Below, piece by piece: positions 8,890-16,750 of a stretch of DNA of 64,000 nucleotides. The notes under the pieces are model-generated. The model was not told where the DNA came from. It saw only the letters and a program-made list of their open reading frames with translations, and did not search any database. Where the stretch lies: the NCBI RefSeq assembly GCF_004327355.1, contig NZ_QJUM01000031.1, forward strand, positions 1-64,000. Direction: 5' to 3'. The stretch comes from Phytopseudomonas dryadis (GTDB lineage Bacteria; Pseudomonadota; Gammaproteobacteria; Pseudomonadales; Pseudomonadaceae). Within the stretch, counting starts at the first letter, position 1, and the number at the start of each line of letters is the position of its first letter. Position numbers and translations under genes: made by a program.

Positions 8890-9045
8890 CGACCCTCGTC
8901 AACGACGCCCCGCCAGTCGCCTGACAGCGTGCCTGAAAACGGCTACGCTCGGCGCCATGCCGAGGGCCAGAAACAACGCCCTTGGCGCCGACGATTGCCG
9001 GGCACGCACAGCATGCCCCTCCCCTTGCCACCGACCAGGCCGAAC

Positions 9046-9786
9046 ATGCGTACCCTCTACCAGTTCCCGATCTCCCATTACTGCGAAAAGACCCGCTGGC
9101 ATCTGGATCACAAGGGCCTGGCGTACCAGGTCGACAACCTGTTCCCCGGCCTGCACCGCCTGACCACCCGGCGCATCGCCGGGATCGACACCCTGCCGGT
9201 CCTGCGCGACGCGGACAGGGTGATCGGCGACTCGACCCGCATCGCCCTGTATCTGGAGGAGCACTATCCACAGCGCCCCTTGCTACCGGCTGATGCCCGG
9301 CAACGCGCCGAAGTGCTCGAACTGGAAGAACGTTTCGACCGTCTCGGCGTTCACGTACGGCGCTGGCTGTACGGGCAGATACGCCAGTGGGATTCGCTGA
9401 TGCACGCCATGCTCCACGTCTACCCTCCCCTACTTGGCCTGCGCGACCTGAGCAAGCCGCTGCTGATCGGCACACTCAAGCGCCTCTACGGGGTCACACC
9501 GCCACGGGTCGCCAGATCCCAGGCCGAACTGCTCGACTGCCTGGCGCTGATCGAAGCACGGATCGACAACGACCCCGGTCGCTACCTGGTCGGCGACCGC
9601 CTGAGCCTGGCCGACGTCAGCGCCGCGGCCCTGCTCGCGCCACTGTTCACCCCGGCGGGCACGCCCTGGGCCGGCGTCTGCGGATACGACGACGCTAGCG
9701 CCGAGTTCGTCGCGCACCTGCATGAGCGTCCCGCCGGCCAATGGGTCATGCGCCGCTACGACGAAGACCGCAACCCACACCCCTGA
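9046..9786 (+). CDS. Glutathione S-transferase family protein
   Basis: 246 aa. The N-terminal thioredoxin-like domain (about 1-78) is recognisable: LYQFPISHYCEKTRWHLDHKG, the cis-Pro segment DTLPVLRD and GDSTRIALYLEEHYP for glutathione contacts. The C-terminal helical domain ends with YLVGDRLSLADVSAAALLAP, the GST capping-box region. The start was chosen at the Met directly before the first strand. The substrate is unknown. It is followed by the chagasin-type gene after 110 bp on the same strand; no functional link is evident. Confidence 0.85.
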   Translation: MRTLYQFPISHYCEKTRWHLDHKGLAYQVDNLFPGLHRLTTRRIAGIDTLPVLRDADRVIGDSTRIALYLEEHYPQRPLLPADARQRAEVLELEERFDRLGVHVRRWLYGQIRQWDSLMHAMLHVYPPLLGLRDLSKPLLIGTLKRLYGVTPPRVARSQAELLDCLALIEARIDNDPGRYLVGDRLSLADVSAAALLAPLFTPAGTPWAGVCGYDDASAEFVAHLHERPAGQWVMRRYDEDRNPHP

Positions 9787-9896
9787 CTCGCTACAGCTTT
9801 CGGCATCGGCCGCCGGCCGTTCGACCCCATGCCCGGGTTACAGGCCGCCCTGCAGCGGCTATGCTGACGAGCGTTTTCCAGACACCGGAGCCACTG

Positions 9897-10289
9897 ATGA
9901 CCACCTCCCACAGCCTGTCGCTCGTCGCGGCAATAGCCTTGTTGAGCGCCTGCGCGAGCCCGTCCAGAAGCGTCACCGTGCAGGAGCAAACGCAATGCCC
10001 GCTCAACCTGCACGCGGGCCAGCAGGTGATCCTCAGCCTGCCGAGCAACCCCACGACCGGTTATCGCTGGGCGGTGCGCGACGATGCCGCCAAGGTGCTC
10101 AAGAGCCTCGGCCCGGAAGTCTACAGCGCGGCCGAAAATTCCGACCTGGTAGGCGGCGCTGGCCATTCCACCTGGCGCTTCCAGGCGACCGAAAGCGGTG
10201 AGGCGCGGCTGCTACTGACTTATGCGCAGCCCTGGGATGCCAGCGCCGAACCGGCCGAGACCTTCGACTGCCGGATTCGTGTTCGCTAG
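9897..10289 (+). CDS. Chagasin-like (I42 family) cysteine-protease inhibitor, lipoprotein
   Basis: 130 aa. The signal peptide ends in a lipobox (LLSAC, Cys19), predicting a membrane-anchored periplasmic lipoprotein. The mature part shows the inhibitor loops of the chagasin/ICP family: SNPTTGYRW, a glycine-rich VGGAGHSTW loop and AQPWD. Such proteins block papain-like cysteine proteases. What it inhibits here is unknown; protection against host, predator or own proteases are all possible. The stop codon overlaps by two bases the terminal repeat of the 266-bp element that follows. Confidence 0.82.
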   Translation: MTTSHSLSLVAAIALLSACASPSRSVTVQEQTQCPLNLHAGQQVILSLPSNPTTGYRWAVRDDAAKVLKSLGPEVYSAAENSDLVGGAGHSTWRFQATESGEARLLLTYAQPWDASAEPAETFDCRIRVR

Positions 10290-10553
10290 GGTCTGTTGCC
10301 GTTTCAACGCGAGCCGCGTTGCAGCGAGAAATCTCGCCAGGCGAGGCGGAGGACGCAGGGAATGGCGTTCCATTTTCAAGTCCTCCAACGAAGCATGGCG
10401 AGATTTCCCGCGCAACCCGCAGGGCCGGGCCCGTTTTGCCGCGATGCAGCGTTTCTCGCCGACTCATTTAGCCCACTAAACTTCGCGGCTCGTGCCTTGC
10501 CTCGCGGCAAAACGGGCTCCGGCGCGGCCGTGCGTGAAACGTCAACAGACCCT
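10288..10553. mobile_element. 266-bp inverted-repeat element with nested hairpins (MITE-like)
   Basis: Bounded by 18-bp terminal inverted repeats with one mismatch: AGGGTCTGTTGCCGTTTC at 10288-10305 and GAAACGTCAACAGACCCT at 10536-10553. Inside are perfect or near-perfect stems: 10328-10339 with 10396-10407 (12 bp), within it GGAGGAC/GTCCTCC (10348-10354 with 10380-10386) around AATGG-CGTT-CCATT, and a 16-bp stem 10429-10444 with 10502-10517. It encodes no convincing protein. The layout fits a non-autonomous transposable element or a structured RNA; which of these is not resolved. Confidence 0.7.
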
Positions 10554-10571
10554 AGGGTCTGTTGACGTTCC
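10554..10571 (+). repeat. Third copy of the element's terminal repeat, abutting
   Basis: AGGGTCTGTTGACGTTCC follows directly on the right end of the 266-bp element with no base between, so two ends stand back to back. No matching partner is seen in the 170 bp up to cmoA. That gap also holds a CCCGC-AA-GCGGG hairpin ending in GGGCTCCTACG, near 10650-10670. Confidence 0.65.
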
Positions 10572-10744
10572 AGCGGTCGAAGAGCCTGTGTCGAGGCGCC
10601 GCGGCGAATGACCGCCATCGCGTAAATGCCGCTGGCGGGACTCCCTCGCCCGCAAGCGGGCTCCTACGCCGGACGAACAAGGTTTGGCTAATCGCCGGAC
10701 TTGGCTAAAATGCGCGGCTTTCCAGTCCCCCGCGCGGAACCGCC

Positions 10745-11488
10745 GTGAACAAACAGCCCGACCGACTCTTCGCCCAGCCTCTGGCCCAGGTCCCGGACTT
10801 CGTCTTCAACGAGGACGTGGTGCGGGTGTTCCCGGACATGATCAAACGCTCGGTGCCCGGTTACCCGACCATCGTCGAGAACATCGGCGTGCTCGCCGGC
10901 CAGTTCGCCCAGCCGCACAGCGTGCTCTACGACCTGGGCAGCTCGCTGGGCGCCGTGACCCAGGCCCTGCGCCGTCACGTGCAATTGCAAGACTGCCGGG
11001 TGATCGCCGTGGACAACTCCCAGGCCATGGTCGAGCGCTGCCGTGAGTACCTGCATGCCCAGGACGCGATGTTCCAGGAACTGCTCGCGGTCGAGGTGAT
11101 CGAGGCCGACATCCTCGCCATGGACTTCCTGCCGACCTCGCTGGTGGCGCTGAACTTCACCCTGCAGTTCATCGAACCGGCCCAGCGCCAGCTGCTGCTC
11201 GCCCGTATCCGCCAGGCATTGCTGCCCGGCGGCGCGCTGATCCTTTCGGAAAAACTGCGCTTCGAGGACGACCAGCAGCATGAACTGCTCGGCGACCTGC
11301 ACATCGCCTTCAAGCGCGCCAACGGCTACAGCGAACTGGAAATCGCGCAGAAACGCAGCGCCATCGAAAAGGTCATGCTGCCCGACAGCCTCGAGCAGCA
11401 CCGCGAACGCCTGCTGGCCGCCGGCTTCAGCAAGGTGGTGCCGTGGTTCCAGTGCCTCAATTTCGCCTCGCTGGTGGCCCTGCCATGA
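10745..11488 (+). CDS. cmoA: CmoA, carboxy-S-adenosyl-L-methionine synthase
   Basis: 247 aa, the standard length. It makes carboxy-SAM from SAM and prephenate; CmoB then uses this to form 5-carboxymethoxyuridine at the wobble position of tRNAs. It shows the characteristic start DRLFAQPLAQVPDFVFNEDV, then PGYPTIVENIGVLA, a SAM-binding motif VLYDLGSSLGAVTQAL and a late EKLRFED segment. The stop codon overlaps the cmoB start in ATGA, so the two are translationally coupled. Confidence 0.96.
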   Translation: MNKQPDRLFAQPLAQVPDFVFNEDVVRVFPDMIKRSVPGYPTIVENIGVLAGQFAQPHSVLYDLGSSLGAVTQALRRHVQLQDCRVIAVDNSQAMVERCREYLHAQDAMFQELLAVEVIEADILAMDFLPTSLVALNFTLQFIEPAQRQLLLARIRQALLPGGALILSEKLRFEDDQQHELLGDLHIAFKRANGYSELEIAQKRSAIEKVMLPDSLEQHRERLLAAGFSKVVPWFQCLNFASLVALP

Positions 11489-12453
11489 TGCGCCGCTTCG
11501 ACCTCGACGCCTTGCAGGCGCAACTGGCCGGCACGCCTTTACAGGAATGGAGCGCCGACCTGCCGGCGCAGATCGACGGCAAACTGGCCATCGGTCATGG
11601 CGACCTGCAGCGCTGGTACGCGGCCGTCGAAGCGCTGCCGCCACTGGAGGCCGAGCAGATCGACCTGCTCCGCGATTTCAAGCTCGATGGCCGCTGCGAC
11701 GAAACCACCCGTAGCGCCCTGGACAGCGCCCTGCGCGGCCTGATCCCGTGGCGCAAAGGCCCTTTCCACCTGTTCGGTGTGCACGTCGACAGCGAATGGC
11801 GTTCGGACTGGAAATGGCAGCGGGTGGCGCCGTACCTGGAGCTGGCCGGCAAGCGCGTGCTGGATGTCGGCTGCGGCAACGGCTACTACATGTGGCGCAT
11901 GCTCGGCGCCGGCGCCGACAGCGTGGTCGGCATCGATCCCAACTGGCTGTTTCTCTGCCAGTTCCTGGCGATGAAGCACTACCTGCCGGAGCTACCCGCC
12001 TGGCACCTGCCCCTGGCCTTCGAAGAGCTGCCGGGCAAGCTGCAGGGCTTCGACACGGTGTTTTCCATGGGCGTGCTGTATCACCGCCGCTCGCCCATCG
12101 ACCACCTGCTCGACCTCAAGGACTGCCTGGTCAGGGACGGCGAACTGGTGCTGGAAACCCTGGTGGTGGAAGGCGATGCCGGACAGGTGCTGGTACCCGA
12201 AGACCGCTATGCGCAGATGCGCAACGTCTGGTTCCTGCCCTCGGTGCCGGCGCTGGAGCTGTGGCTGCGCCGCGCCGGCTTCGTCGACGTGCGCTGCGTG
12301 GACGTCAGCATCACCTCGGTCGAGGAACAGCGGGCCACTGAGTGGATGCGCTTCCAGTCGCTCCCCGAATTCCTCGACCCCGATGACCACCGCCGCACCC
12401 GCGAAGGCCTGCCAGCGCCACGCCGCGCCGTGCTGATCGCACGCAAGCCCTAG
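11485..12453 (+). CDS. cmoB: CmoB, tRNA uridine-5-oxyacetate carboxymethyltransferase
   Basis: 322 aa, standard for CmoB. It transfers the carboxymethyl group of carboxy-SAM to 5-hydroxyuridine-34 of tRNA. Conserved features include WRKGPFHLFGVHVDSEWRSD, the SAM motif VLDVGCGNGYYMWRM, and MGVLYHRRSPIDHL with ETLVVEGD. The first of two adjacent ATGs (11485, 11488) overlaps the cmoA stop. Confidence 0.96.
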   Translation: MMRRFDLDALQAQLAGTPLQEWSADLPAQIDGKLAIGHGDLQRWYAAVEALPPLEAEQIDLLRDFKLDGRCDETTRSALDSALRGLIPWRKGPFHLFGVHVDSEWRSDWKWQRVAPYLELAGKRVLDVGCGNGYYMWRMLGAGADSVVGIDPNWLFLCQFLAMKHYLPELPAWHLPLAFEELPGKLQGFDTVFSMGVLYHRRSPIDHLLDLKDCLVRDGELVLETLVVEGDAGQVLVPEDRYAQMRNVWFLPSVPALELWLRRAGFVDVRCVDVSITSVEEQRATEWMRFQSLPEFLDPDDHRRTREGLPAPRRAVLIARKP

Positions 12454-12458
12454 GAGCA

Positions 12459-12500
12459 GCTGCAAGCTGCAAGCTGCAAGCTGCAAGCTGCAAGCTGCAA
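12459..12500 (+). repeat. Heptanucleotide array (GCTGCAA)6
   Basis: Six perfect tandem copies of GCTGCAA begin 6 bp after the cmoB stop. A relative, (GCTGGAA)8, is at 27422-27477, and related AGCTTGCAGCTT runs occur near 27546-27569, 29458-29474 and 29664-29697. Confidence 0.9.
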
Positions 12501-12574
12501 GCAAAGGCTGGTGTATTAGCGAACCGCCGTATACCCACAACCCGGATTTTCTGGTATCAAAAACCTCCATCACC

Positions 12575-13036
12575 GTAGCCTGGGTTGAGCGCAGCGATAC
12601 CCGGGGCACCCGCTCCCGGGTATCGCAGGCTCAACCCGGGCTACGTGGGTTTGTGTTCATCCGCAGACGCGGTGAGAGCGGGACATCCATGATGGAACGG
12701 CGAAGCGGGTTTCACCCTACGAACGCCAGACCGTAGCCCGGGTCGAGCGGAGCGATACCCGGGAAACCCTCTCCCGGGTGTCGCAGGCTCGACCCGGGCT
12801 ACATGGGTTTGTGTTCATCCGCAGGCGCGCTGAGACCGGGACATCCCGGGTGGAACGGTCACGCGGGTTTCACCCTACGAACGCCAGACCGTAGCCCGGG
12901 TCGAGCGGAGCGATACCCGGGAACCCCGCTCCCGGGTGTCGCAGGCTCGACCCGGGCTACGTGGGTTCGTGTTCATCCGCAGACGCGCTGAGACCGGGAC
13001 ATCCCGGGTGGAACGGTGAAGCGGGTTCCACCCTGC
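12575..13036. repeat. Three 158-bp tandem units with 70-bp hairpins
   Basis: The stretch after cmoB carries three direct units starting at 12575, 12733 and 12891, an exact 158-bp period; the third unit is slightly short. Each begins with a 70-bp hairpin (arms GTAGCCCGGGTCGAGC and GCTCGACCCGGGCTAC; first copy variant) that itself contains an internal ACCCGGG/CCCGGGT pair. The remaining ~88 bp includes GTTCATCCGCAG and GGGACATCC. No gene is present between 12454 and 13059. Confidence 0.92.
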
Positions 13037-13059
13037 GCAGAGCACCATCCTCCGACCTG

Positions 13060-13329
13060 TTACCCTTCGCTTTTGCGGCGCCATCCGGCGTGCCGCGCGG
13101 CGATCATCCGCAGCGTCATGCCGGCCCCCGTGCGTACCCGCTCCCGGGCGCTGCCCAGGCGGACCAGGCCGCGGCTTTCCAGCATCAGCAGGCGGCGCAT
13201 CTGGCGCCGCCAGCGCCAGGCGAAATACCAGTCTCCCAGCCATTGCAGCAGCCCCAAGGGCGGCATGGCCGGCAACGCTGGGCGGGTATCCCGGTCATCG
13301 CTCGCGGCAGAGTGTTTGCATGTAGGCAT
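13060..13329 (-). CDS. DUF1127-type small protein
   Basis: 89 aa. The start at 13329 has an excellent AAGGAGG upstream. The centre carries an aromatic/arginine stretch (LGDWYFAWRWRRQMRRLLML) followed by a short basic helix ending near GLVRLGSARERVR, resembling the DUF1127 domain, whose members are small arginine-rich proteins implicated in RNA or phosphate-related regulation in other bacteria. Role here unknown. It is divergent from a LysR regulator with a 133-bp shared gap, so that regulator may control it. Confidence 0.7.
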   Translation of the reverse strand: MPTCKHSAASDDRDTRPALPAMPPLGLLQWLGDWYFAWRWRRQMRRLLMLESRGLVRLGSARERVRTGAGMTLRMIAARHAGWRRKSEG

Positions 13330-13439
13330 GGGCACTTCCTCCTTGGCCAAAACAGCCATCGGCCGGTTATCGGCGGTGACTTGCCGACAGAGTGCGTTGC
13401 GCCTATCGTTAAGACAAACGACTAATACCTAACCACCGA

Positions 13440-13454
13440 TTAAGAAAAACTTAA
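13440..13454. promoter_or_regulatory. LysR-type operator (T-N11-A palindrome)
   Basis: TTAAG-AAAAA-CTTAA is a perfect interrupted palindrome satisfying the LysR T-N11-A pattern. It lies in the divergent gap, 8 bp before the lysR-type start codon and 110 bp from the DUF1127 start. Autoregulation is inferred. No Shine-Dalgarno sequence is evident before that ATG. Confidence 0.55.
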
Positions 13455-13462
13455 CTAAAACC

Positions 13463-14365
13463 ATGACCACAGCCACGCTCCCGGAACTGCCCGCCGCCCT
13501 TCCCCTGCTGGAAAGCGACGTGCTGAAAACCTTCGTCGGCATTGCCGAAAGCGGCAGTTTCACCCGTACCGCGGCCCAGGTGTTCCGCACCACGGCAGCC
13601 GTCAGCCAGCAGATCAAGCGCCTGGAAGACACCCTGGGGCGTAACCTGTTCGTGCGCGAGAACCGCCGTGTGCGCCTGACCACGGACGGCGAAATCCTGC
13701 TTGGCTACGCGCGGCGCCTGCTCAAGCTCAACGAAGAAGCGGTTTCCCGGTTCCTGGTTCCGAACCTGGCGGGTACGGTGCGCCTCGGTACACCGTTCGA
13801 CATCGGTGTCGGGGCGCTGCCGGATCTGCTCTCGCAATTCGCCCTCAGCCATCCGGGGGTTCTGGTCGAGGTATCCGTAGGCCGCAGCTACGAGCTGATC
13901 GAACGCCTGGACGCGGGCGAACTCGACCTGACCCTGCTCAATGCCGGCAACGCCGACATGGACGACTCCCGTGGCGAGATCGTCTACAGCGAAGCCCTGG
14001 TCTGGGCCGGGCGCGACGGCGGTCTGGCGATCAAGCGCAAGCCCCTGCCCCTGGCACTGGCGAGCAACGGCTGTGCCTGGCGACGAGCGGCCATGGACGC
14101 GCTCGATCGCATCGGACGCAGCTACCGCATCGCCTACTCCAGCGAGCAATGCGCCGGCCAGGAGGCCGCCCTGCTCGCCGACCTGGCCATCGCGGCGCTG
14201 CCCACCAGCCTGGTCAAGGCGCCGCTGCGCCGCCTCACGCAGCAGGAACACGGGCTGCCCCCGCTGGGCGATTACCACATCAAGCTGCTGTGCGGCAGTA
14301 ACCGCGGCGCGGCGGCAGAGGCATTGGCAGCGCTGGTATCGATGGCCTACCGCAACCACCGTTGA
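13463..14365 (+). CDS. LysR-family transcriptional regulator
   Basis: 300 aa. The N-terminal helix-turn-helix is typical: FVGIAESGSFTRTAAQVFRT, then AAVSQQIKRLEDTLGRNLF. The remainder is a substrate-binding-like effector domain (GTVRLGTPFDIGVGALPDLL...). The inducer is unknown. It is divergent from the DUF1127 gene, the commonest arrangement for a LysR target. It converges on pdxJ with a 3-bp gap, so no terminator separates them. Confidence 0.88.
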   Translation: MTTATLPELPAALPLLESDVLKTFVGIAESGSFTRTAAQVFRTTAAVSQQIKRLEDTLGRNLFVRENRRVRLTTDGEILLGYARRLLKLNEEAVSRFLVPNLAGTVRLGTPFDIGVGALPDLLSQFALSHPGVLVEVSVGRSYELIERLDAGELDLTLLNAGNADMDDSRGEIVYSEALVWAGRDGGLAIKRKPLPLALASNGCAWRRAAMDALDRIGRSYRIAYSSEQCAGQEAALLADLAIAALPTSLVKAPLRRLTQQEHGLPPLGDYHIKLLCGSNRGAAAEALAALVSMAYRNHR

Positions 14366-14368
14366 GCG

Positions 14369-15109
14369 TTACCGCGCAGCGCCCTGGATCAGTTGCCGCA
14401 TTTCCCGCACGGCGTCCTTGAAACCCACGAACAGGGCATGAGCGACCAGGGCGTGGCCGATGTTCAGCTCGTTGATCCCGGGAATCGCCGCCACCGCCTC
14501 GACGTTGTGGTAATGCAGGCCATGCCCGGCGTTGACGATCAGCCCCAGCTCGAGGCCCAGCGCCACGCCCTCGCGGATACGTTGCAGCTCCAGCGCGGCG
14601 TCCTGCGCGCTGTGCGCATCGGCATAGCGTCCGGTATGCAGCTCGATGGCAGGGGCGCCGGCCCGCTTGCTGGCCTCGATCTGCCGTGGATCGGCGTCGA
14701 TGAACAGCGACACCTCGCAGCCGATGGCGGCCAGGCGCTGCACGGCGGCAGCGATGCGCGCTTCCTGCCCGGCCACGTCCAGGCCGCCTTCGGTGGTCAG
14801 CTCCTGGCGGGTTTCCGGCACCAGGCAGACATGCTCGGGACGGATCTCTTCGGCGAAATCGAGCATGAAGTCGGTCACGCCCATCTCGAAGTTCATGCGC
14901 GTCTGCAGCACCTCCTTGAGCAGGCGTACGTCGCGCTCCTGGATATGCCGGCGGTCTTCGCGCAGGTGCACGGTGATGCCGTCGGCACCCGCCTCTTCGG
15001 CGTCCAGCGCCGCCTTCACCGGGTCGGGATAACGGGTGCCCCGGGCCTGGCGCAGGGTCGCCACATGGTCGATATTCACGCCCAGCAAAACACGCTTGGC
15101 TTCAGTCAC
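14369..15109 (-). CDS. pdxJ: PdxJ, pyridoxine 5'-phosphate synthase
   Basis: 246 aa. It condenses 1-deoxyxylulose-5-phosphate with 3-amino-2-oxopropyl phosphate in the last step of vitamin B6 synthesis. Family motifs are all present: LLGVNIDHVATLRQARGT, ADGITVHLREDRRHI, FEMGVTDFML, LVPETRQELTTEGGLD, and ELHTGRYAD, NAGHGLHYHNV near the end. It starts inside the last codons of recO (8-bp overlap), being the last gene of the lepA-to-pdxJ series. Confidence 0.97.
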   Translation of the reverse strand: MTEAKRVLLGVNIDHVATLRQARGTRYPDPVKAALDAEEAGADGITVHLREDRRHIQERDVRLLKEVLQTRMNFEMGVTDFMLDFAEEIRPEHVCLVPETRQELTTEGGLDVAGQEARIAAAVQRLAAIGCEVSLFIDADPRQIEASKRAGAPAIELHTGRYADAHSAQDAALELQRIREGVALGLELGLIVNAGHGLHYHNVEAVAAIPGINELNIGHALVAHALFVGFKDAVREMRQLIQGAAR

Positions 15110-15800
15110 GGGTCGGCTCCTTGAGCGTCATGAACAATTCGCGGCTGACCAGCGGTCGGCCGCCCAGATGAGGAGCGAGCGCCTGACGCATCAGGCGCTT
15201 GGCGGCAGCCAGGGCGCCGGGCGCCGTCCAGTCCGCTTCGGCCATGGCCAGCAACTCGGTACCGAGGAAGGCGCCGGGCTGCCAATGACCGATGGGCTGC
15301 AGACCGCTGTCGGCCTGCAGGCGGTACAGTCCTTCGGCCACCACCGGCGTGCCCTGCAGATCGCAGTCGAGGGCGAAACCATAGCCCAGCTCGTCCAGCA
15401 GACGCCATTCGAAGGCGCGCAGCAAGGGCTCCAGCGCTCGGCCCTGGGCCAGGGCGGCAACGGTCATGGCGTAATGCTCGAACACGGCGGGATGGGGGTC
15501 TTCGGCCGGCAGCAGGCGAATCAGCAGCTCGTTCAGGTACAGGCCGCTGAACAACGCTTCACCGCCGAGCAGGTTGGGAATACCGGCGGCGTCGAGCCGG
15601 GCGACGTTCTTCAGCTCGCCACGCCCGCGGGTTTCCAGTTCCAGAGGAATGAACGGCCGGGCCAGGCTGCCGGCCTTGCCGCGGGCGCCGCGCAACACCG
15701 CGCGCAAACGCCCTTGCGGGGTGAGGAAATCCACCAGCGCGCTGCTTTCCCGGTAGGCACGGCTGTGCAGGACATAAGCGGGCTGGCTGGCCGGTAGCAT
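15102..15800 (-). CDS. recO: RecO, DNA repair and recombination mediator
   Basis: 232 aa. RecO helps load RecA in the RecF pathway. The N-terminal OB fold reads PAYVLHSRAYRESSALVDFLT with GRLRAVLRGARG. The helical C-terminal domain follows from about residue 85, with LYLNELLIRLLPAEDPHPAVFEHY and RAFEWRLLDELGYGFALD as landmarks. The zinc cysteines of some RecO proteins are absent, as usual in gammaproteobacteria. It overlaps pdxJ by 8 bp and follows era after 47 bp. Confidence 0.95.
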   Translation of the reverse strand: MLPASQPAYVLHSRAYRESSALVDFLTPQGRLRAVLRGARGKAGSLARPFIPLELETRGRGELKNVARLDAAGIPNLLGGEALFSGLYLNELLIRLLPAEDPHPAVFEHYAMTVAALAQGRALEPLLRAFEWRLLDELGYGFALDCDLQGTPVVAEGLYRLQADSGLQPIGHWQPGAFLGTELLAMAEADWTAPGALAAAKRLMRQALAPHLGGRPLVSRELFMTLKEPTRD

Positions 15801-15847
15801 GCTCGGTTACCCGTGATGATGAGGCCACGGCCTCGGGGCCGAAGCCC

Positions 15848-16750
15848 TCAGATATCGTCGTAGCCCAGCGAGCGCAGGGCGCGCTCGTCATCGGACCAGC
15901 CGCCTTTGACCTTGACCCAGAGGTTGAGCATGACCTTGGAGTCGAACATCACCTCCATGTCCTTGCGCGCATCCTGGCCGATGCGTTTGATGCGCTCGCC
16001 CTTCTCGCCGATGATGATCTTCTTCTGTCCGTCGCGCTCGACCAGGATCAGCGCATGGATGTGCAGGATGCGTCCGTCGCGCTTGAACTCCTCGATCTCC
16101 ACGGTGATCTGGTACGGCAGCTCGGCGCCGAGCTGGCGCATGATCTTCTCGCGCACCAGTTCGGCGGCGAAGAAGCGGCTGGAGCGGTCGGTCACCTGAT
16201 CCTCGGGGAAGAAATGCACACCCTCGGGCAGGCGCTCGCCGACCAGCTTCTCCAGGGTGTCGAGGTTGTGCCCCTGCTGCGCCGAGACCGGCACGATCTC
16301 GGCATTGGGCAGTTGCGTGGCCAGCCACTCCAGGTGCGGCATCAGCTCGGCCTTGTCCTCCAGGCGATCGGTCTTGTTGATCGCCAGGATCACCGGGCCC
16401 TGCACGTACTGCACGCGCTCGAGCACCATCTGGTCCTCATCGGTCCAGCGGGTACGGTCGACCACGAAGATCACCACGTCGACGTCCTTGAGGGCCGCCG
16501 AGGCATTCTTGTTCATGTAGCGGTTGAGCGCTTTCTCGCCGTTCTTGTGCAAGCCGGGGGTATCGACGTAGATCGCCTGCACCTCGCCTTCGGTCTTGAT
16601 CCCGAGCATGTTGTGGCGGGTGGTCTGTGGCTTGCGCGAGGTGATCGCCAGCTTCTGCCCGAGGATGTGGTTGAGCAGCGTCGACTTGCCCACGTTGGGC
16701 CGGCCGACGATGGCGACATAGCCACAGCGTGTTGCAGGTGAATCAGTCAT
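15848..16750 (-). CDS. era: Era, GTPase for 16S rRNA / 30S maturation
   Basis: 300 aa. The N-terminal GTPase domain has G1 GRPNVGKST (16-24), G3 VDTPGLH and G4 NKTD; the C-terminal KH domain has IIIGEKGERIKRIGQDARKDME. The start at 16750 begins MTDSPATRCG and overlaps the rnc stop by 8 bp; the upstream in-frame Met would only add residues shared with rnc. Acts in 30S subunit assembly on the 3' end of 16S rRNA. Confidence 0.97.
   Translation of the reverse strand: MTDSPATRCGYVAIVGRPNVGKSTLLNHILGQKLAITSRKPQTTRHNMLGIKTEGEVQAIYVDTPGLHKNGEKALNRYMNKNASAALKDVDVVIFVVDRTRWTDEDQMVLERVQYVQGPVILAINKTDRLEDKAELMPHLEWLATQLPNAEIVPVSAQQGHNLDTLEKLVGERLPEGVHFFPEDQVTDRSSRFFAAELVREKIMRQLGAELPYQITVEIEEFKRDGRILHIHALILVERDGQKKIIIGEKGERIKRIGQDARKDMEVMFDSKVMLNLWVKVKGGWSDDERALRSLGYDDI

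Noticed and set aside
10288..10553. Small genes within the 266-bp element
   Set aside because: Open frames of 67-122 codons exist on both strands, but none has a ribosome-binding site or protein-like composition, and all are explained by the inverted repeats.
12459..12500. Coding repeat or CRISPR in the heptad array
   Set aside because: The 7-bp step is too short for CRISPR, and the array begins right after the cmoB stop with no frame extending through it usefully.
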